From: Sipunculus nudus
Lineage: Eukaryota; Annelida; Sipuncula; Golfingiida; Sipunculidae
NCBI GenBank assembly: GCA_026874595.1
Contig: CM049313.1
Coordinates: 71,542,659 to 71,606,658 of the forward strand
Reading direction: 5' to 3'
DNA length: 64,000 nt
The position numbers were made by a program, and so were the translations under genes. The stretch's first letter is position 1; every line of letters begins with the position of its first letter. A model generated the notes under the pieces. The model saw nothing but the letters and a program-made list of their open reading frames with translations, did not search any database and had not been told where the DNA came from. This document shows, one piece after another, positions 58,694-64,000 of this stretch.

Positions 58694-58959
58694 CCATGGG
58701 ATTGAACCAGATCCTCAATTTAAATGTAATGGACTAAAGGGCCGGAATTAAATGCCAATTAATAACCGAAACTGTTTTAAGATTACGGTCCCTTCGTATC
58801 TAATCAAGAAAAGAATTAGTATTTCATCATTTCGTGCCTATTGCCTAGTGGAGAACATGAACATCTGTCAAGTCACATGAATAAGTGAGCAACATTTCTG
58901 TTCTCGGCTGAAGCTGTACAATTGGTTGGACTACAGACCATTTCCAGTGACGGAGTATA
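57783..58959. other. No gene recognised; holds an (AT)n microsatellite
   Basis: (AT)n at 58629-58685 produces an artificial Tyr/Ile repeat frame. An A run lies near 58418-58432. No gene is supported. Confidence 0.5.
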
Positions 58960-59620
58960 CAGACTTATACGAAGCGGAAATTTAGATGATCGGTGCACCT
59001 GTACTGCGTCCTTCCGTCTGTCGGGCCGTCCGCCACGCATTTGTTAAGGCGATAACTCGAAATAAATTTCAAACATAGTCGCCAAACTTGCAGCATTGAT
59101 GCACCTTTTCAAGGGCTAAATAAAAATCGAATATGGATGACCAAGACGCATTTTTCAAGGTCACAGAGGCGATAATCTAAAATGATGATCACGCAGTAAC
59201 TCAAAAAGTATCGCACATACAGTCAACAAACTTGCAGCATTGATGCATCTTATCAAGGGTTAGGCCAAATCAGACCATGGATGACCTTGACCCATTTTTC
59301 AAGGTCACAGCTGCGATAATGCTAAAATTACGTTAACGCAATTACTCGAAAGAATATAAGTCACTCCCTAAACTTGCAGCATTGACGTACCTCATGAAGG
59401 GCCAGATCAGGTTGGAAATTGGATGACCTTCATGCAGTTTTCAAGGTGGCAGAGGTAATCTAGCTGTATGATTTTGACCCATCTAAAATATCATACATGT
59501 ATACACAACTGTTTTTTTTTTCTAAATATTCTCGTATCAGGCGGGCGACATACTAGATCTGTTCAAAAGATCAACGTTTCCCTTGTTAAAATAAAAATAC
59601 ACTGGTGATCTCTTAAAATA
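58960..59620. mobile_element. Non-autonomous element with ~141-bp tandem core, 3 units
   Basis: After a GTCCTTCCGTCTGTCGGGCC segment (about 59008), a unit with AAACTTGCAGCATTGATGCA, TGGATGACC and TTTTCAAGGTCACAG repeats near 59088, 59229 and 59373. No ORF. The edges are uncertain. It has the same architecture as the elements at 6.4-7.96 kb, but different unit sequence. Confidence 0.65.
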
Positions 59621-60299
59621 TACCCCCCCCCCACACACACACACATACACGACTCCCAGTCACAGATCTAAGGATCATCTGATATGAGTATTTTCCACAT
59701 ATCAAATGAGTAATTTCTACCTTTTAACTGTAGTTTTTGGACATGGTAAAGACAGCCTCAATGCAAAGTTTTTTTGGGTAAACTCTCCCCCTCCCCCCCC
59801 CCACCTCTTTCCCCAAGGGGTAAGATCTCGAAATTGTTTTGAATCATCGGTCATCTCTAATTATAAAAGAACGGAAAGCCACAGAGCTGACTAAAATGAG
59901 CGAGTGATTAATCTCATGTTTATATTTATTCATTTCCACGTTATACAATCCAAGTTTAGGGGTTAAACCCTCCCATTAGTAATATCTACTGTTGATTAAA
60001 GTTAATTTCATTTTGATATTTTGAAAAAGAAAACAGTTTTTTATGATCTGTTTGCGATGATCTGTTAAAAAAACATATGCGTTCTCTTGAATCATGTATT
60101 TGACTCATAAATATGAAAAAAAAAAAATCAATTTAGTACGTAACTGACCGTTGATATGAAATATTTGGGAAGTGCAGCAGTACCGAATTGTAAAATAGTA
60201 GTATATAAACTACATTATGATACGGCCAACTTTATTTTAGAAATAACAAAAGCCTAATTATATCTTAAATACTTATCGTAGATCTCCAATTTTAGTTTA
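59621..60299. other. No gene recognised
   Basis: Includes a C8(AC)n tract at about 59623-59644 and a C-rich patch at 59787-59802. No gene supported. Confidence 0.45.
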
Positions 60300-60545
60300 T
60301 GGTTTAGATTTGGCAGCCCTACGGTAACACTGTTTTATATGTTTTATGGAAAGCATGGGCATGAAATTTTCTTTTTGTGCACCCTCATATATATAATCCT
60401 TTTTTCGGAGGGTTTCAGGCCAATTTTTTGCGGCCTGGACCACCCTTTTCCCAACCAGATGACCTTTTTTAGGCGTTGTCATTAGTCCCCCTGGTTTTAC
60501 CCCCTCCCCCCCTTTTACTAAATCCTGGATCCGCTGCTGCAGTAA
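60300..60545 (-). mobile_element. Possible hAT-like element end
   Basis: On the minus strand, CAGCAGCGGATCCAGGATTT (60541-60522) followed by TAGTAAAAGGGGGGGAGGGG resembles the common CAGxGGCGGATCCAGG terminal repeat of hAT-type non-autonomous elements. The opposite end was not found, so this is a fragment at best. Confidence 0.35.
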
Positions 60546-61899
60546 TTAGTAATAATTAGACGTTTAAGTAATTAAAACCTGTGAAGCTCACTACCAGATT
60601 TTACCAGGCAATTTTTTGCGGACGACATTGTCCGGTATAGATTTTCTCAAAAATGGTGCGATTTTGTCTGCCGATTTGTCGGCCTACCCAAAATGTTGGC
60701 ATAGAGAATCGGCTTTCAATACTGCGTTAAAATTATCAAAGCGTTGGATATAAACAAAATAGTAATCCTTTTTTTCGGCTGTAGCCGCTTAATTTTTATG
60801 CCTTATTCTTTGAATATACGAGACTGGTGGCGACGCCGATTTTGTAACCCGACGCCGACATATCCCACTATACTTCTAACTATACTGTTCTGTTCTTATC
60901 CTCACCCGATTCTGGGCAATTCTTGTCGTAAGCGACTGGCTTTACTGCATTACTACACAATAAGACAATACGGGTTAGACTGGAACCTTCTCAGCAATAT
61001 TCTGGATTCAAACAAATGTCTTGTAGATGAGCAGAAATATATACACGCGTGTTGCTGCCTGCTGTATAATGCTGTCAATGTCAATCTGATCAAACAACCG
61101 TTCCCCATTAGGCAACTCGCCACATAAAGTTGCAATTTGTGCTTCGGCTTCTCTGTTATAATCTTTCTGATAAAAGCTTATTATTTAACCTGTAGGCACA
61201 ATAAAACACTGGATTTTAGCCTTTAAATCAAGATCCAACTAGTCTTTCCATGTTAACGACTGGAATCCTGTTAGCTAATGGGTAACGCAAAGAAGACTGG
61301 CAGAGCATACGGGCGTGTGTTTAATAACCATTTGACATTTTTTAGTATCCTACCTTATCAATTAAATCGTTTCTCTTACTTGAGTACAGTGGTTTGAACC
61401 GGTGTTAAGGTAATGAGGATTTGTATTGTCATTTATATTAAGCTAATATTTAAAAAAAATAATCGACTCCAGGTAGAAGAAAAACGTAATTTTTTTCATA
61501 TTTCCCATCTGTTAGTTTTGGTAGCCTTTTAGTATGTCAAACTTCATACTTTAAGAACATGCATTGTGCAAACAGAAATCCTGATGCATTTTTTTACCTT
61601 TGGTCTTTGTTCTGGCTAAATCTCCTGGCCTATCTTATCTGCCGTGAACTTTGTCCTATTTATATTAGCTTAAAGATACTAATATGGACCACTTTAATTA
61701 GTTAAATTGGAAACTTGTGGCTGAAGAGCATTATATGGAGGAAAACACTGACGATGCTTCATGATTATAGTCAATTGAAACATTTTAAGCTATAAAAATC
61801 ATAAACATTCCATTTTGCTTCATTTTGTGGCGCATTTAAATTTACTAGTTTAAAAATGACCTGTTGACGGTTGTCGAAAACAAATAAAAATGTAAAATT
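60546..61899. other. No gene recognised
   Basis: A 127-codon plus-strand frame (60744-61127) has no domain and overlaps a minus-strand frame. The hairpin word GCCGATTTGTCGGC lies at about 60670. Nothing else is supported. Confidence 0.4.
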
Positions 61900-62238
61900 G
61901 ATCTGACACAGTCACTAGCGTCGGTTTCGCCTCATGAGGTCATCAGGTGACACAACTTCATCAACAGCGATACAACAAAACATGTATGGACCATGAAAGA
62001 CAAACAGGCATAGTTTCACCATAACCTGGTACAGAATCTAAAAGTCAAACACATCCATGACCTCTTCACAGCAGTGTAAGTTGTATTTTGCCGGGAAACT
62101 GAACAAATGTTTAGAAATTGCACCACCTGTCGCCACCCAACCGTGCGAAAAAGAATTGATAAAAACCGCTACCGCTGTCGTTGAATTTCAGTCACCTGAT
62201 GAACTGATGAGGCTAAACCGACGCTAGTGACTCAGATC
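61900..62238. mobile_element. MITE family 2, 339 bp, ~50-bp terminal inverted repeats
   Basis: The left end GATCTGACACAGTCACTAGC, GTCGGTTTCGCCTCATGAGG, TCATCAGGTGAC (61900-61951) is mirrored by 62191-62238 with a 4-base gap and three or four substitutions. The interior is non-coding. No clear target-site duplication was found at these edges, so the true ends may lie a few bases away. The superfamily is unknown. Confidence 0.85.
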
Positions 62239-62249
62239 TATTACATACC

Positions 62250-62299
<50 letters not shown>

Positions 62300-64000
62300 G
62301 TCAAACTTACGTTAATGAATTTTAAATTCAACACTTTTCCCATATCAAGGATAACAGCTTTAATAATAGGAAAAGACAATTCCTTTCCGAGTTCCCAAAC
62401 CAAAACTGACAGGACTGCTACAGTAGAAGAACCACATCCTATTTATTTCAGATTTTTTTCACTGGGTTTGAAGGATCCCACATTATATAAAATTTATAGC
62501 CCACAGTCGAAGTGAGCGCATTACAACCTCTGATATGCCACGCGCACCTGCCTCACATTAAAACGTGTAGTAAAAATGTCGCAGATGTCAAATTCAATAT
62601 GTACATGATAAATATAAACAGAGCAGTGTCATATTAGTTTCTTTGCATTCTACATTTTGAATTATTCATAGCACAATAAAAAACAGCTGATGACTAAACT
62701 GTGTCAATGGGTATGTCAAATAGCGATAACAGGACAGTGCGTATGTTAAATCAGTTATACGTTACATGTAAGTGATCTCAAAATATAGCCAGTTATTATA
62801 TATACGATTGAAAAGTTCCCGGAAATAACGCATGTTTCCTATATATGCCCCTATAAATCAATTTTGAATTGCAATTTAAACGTTTATTAATGAATTGGCG
62901 CAAAAACAAAACACTGAACACTAATTGTGGTTTCATTAAAACAAAAGGGTTATAAATATCCAGTTGTAACGTATTAATATTTTTTTTCTTTCTTAATACG
63001 TTGATACCAAGGGATGGAAAATTAGCATTAATCAACAACCGTCACAAAATAACTGTCACACGACTGCCCACCCACCGGCCAGTAATGGCTGCTTAAATCA
63101 AATTTATATGCACTCACCAGCCTAATTATCTTTGTGTGGTTTGGCAAGCCCCTTGTGTTATTAAACTAATGAAACACCACCGGGTTAAGGGGTGACCTTG
63201 TCCTCCATGTTTTGTCTTCTCTATTGGTCTTGTCTCCCTCGATTGATTTCCCAACGAAAGCCAAACGCTCCTTGAAGTCTAGCAATAACATTTATAGTGA
63301 CGAACAATACATTAAGATATTATGCTATATAATTAGTTGATAATTGCAAATATATATATATATATATATCCGTAGGATTCTAGATAAATTTAGAATAAAT
63401 TCATACTTCGTTATCACTTTGACCTCATGGAATGAGATTCCGTCCGGTTTATGTTATCACAGCAAGATACAAGCTGCACGGGTTATTTAAGGCAATTATA
63501 ATCAACATGCTTTTAGTAAAAGAGGTATTAAAAAAATTGCATTGTTCGCCGTCTTCAATTGTTTATCTTTCCACACGTTAACACACTTACATGCGTAAAA
63601 CCCCATTTGAACAAGTCTTTGCTAAAAGGAGTCCGTACTGGTTGCAATGTTCTTATTTCCTGTTGCACAGTGGAACTTCTACTGGTTGGCACCTCCATAA
63701 AGTTGACACCTCTATATAGTGGGCAGTTGTTGACAGTAGCGATTTTTCCCGCTTGTAATTTTTATGTTATGGTCATGACCTCAATGCGTGGGCACCTCTA
63801 TGAAGATTAGATATTTCATATATAGATACGTGACAAATAGACAAAAATAATTGGATCCGGATAGTAAAATATGACGTAACTCTTAATATTACATTTTAAT
63901 ATATGCCTTTGAAAAGCATACCAAAAAATTAAACAGAGAAGGACAGACTAGCTAGTATTAATTATGTTCAATTTGTGCACAGTTGTTTCGACAGAATCTG
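62239..64000. other. No gene recognised; two AT microsatellites
   Basis: (AT)n at 62253-62297 and a shorter one at 63350-63369. CAGTGGAACTTCTACTGGTT (63668-63687) with GGCACCTC and GACACCTC words downstream resembles a DNA-transposon end common in invertebrates, but no partner end is seen. No gene is supported. Confidence 0.45.

Noticed and set aside
60744-61127. A 127-codon plus-strand gene
   Set aside because: No motif and irregular composition. A minus-strand frame overlaps it, and no context supports a gene.

Overview
The window looks like non-coding, repeat-dense DNA from a eukaryotic nuclear genome. It is AT-rich with many microsatellites, and nothing in it resembles a prokaryotic operon. 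The best guess is a marine invertebrate, most likely a bivalve mollusc. Reasons: an L1/Tx1-type LINE, several CR1/Jockey-like LINE 3' ends, tRNA-derived SINEs, non-autonomous elements with CCGTCCGTC segments and short tandem cores, and a miniature LTR element (TRIM) with tRNA-like LTRs. This assignment rests on recognition of element types; no species is identifiable. I found no convincing host protein-coding gene, rRNA or functional tRNA. Spliced genes with short exons could be missed, because nearly all open frames are 60-120 codons and look like chance.

Layout. 1-9 kb: unique AT-rich DNA, a 29-bp minisatellite (3.7 kb), and two nested non-autonomous elements (6.4-7.96 kb). 9.2-14 kb: a decayed LINE 3' end, a CGTGTTT-rich repeat, and a long composite element ending in a hairpin. 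15.5 kb: a SINE. 18.0-20.7 kb: a 40-bp minisatellite of about 66 units containing a recent 1,239-bp higher-order duplication. 21.1-21.5 kb: a near-perfect 49-bp inverted repeat inside a degenerate 67-bp tandem array. 24.5-25.9 kb: solo LTR A followed by a LINE 3' end. 28.8-29.2 kb: a 33-bp tandem array. 31-35 kb: several palindromes and a CTACGA-word-rich foldback region. 35-37.9 kb: two inverted copies of one MITE family flanking a LINE reverse-transcriptase relic that is split by the TRIM. 39.1-39.7 kb: a 79-bp tandem array. 40.7-41.5 kb: solo LTR B. 42.5-45.4 kb: a 48-bp LTR remnant, a second SINE copy and a 105-bp duplicated block. 47.5-53.3 kb: a MITE, a gag-like relic, a large 5'-truncated LINE with an intact RT frame, and another LINE 3' end. 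55 kb: solo LTR C. 57-62.3 kb: a SINE, a 141-bp tandem-core element, a possible hAT-like end, and a TIR-bearing MITE.

The most interesting signals are three: (1) the TRIM at 36.85-37.26 kb, whose direct LTRs carry RNA polymerase III A and B boxes and which has PBS- and PPT-like sites; (2) three dispersed solo LTRs of one family with 4-bp target-site duplications, whose TGTTAC/GTAACA ends match those of the TRIM; (3) the higher-order minisatellite. None amounts to a proven new system. All claims come from reading the sequence alone, with no alignment or database search.
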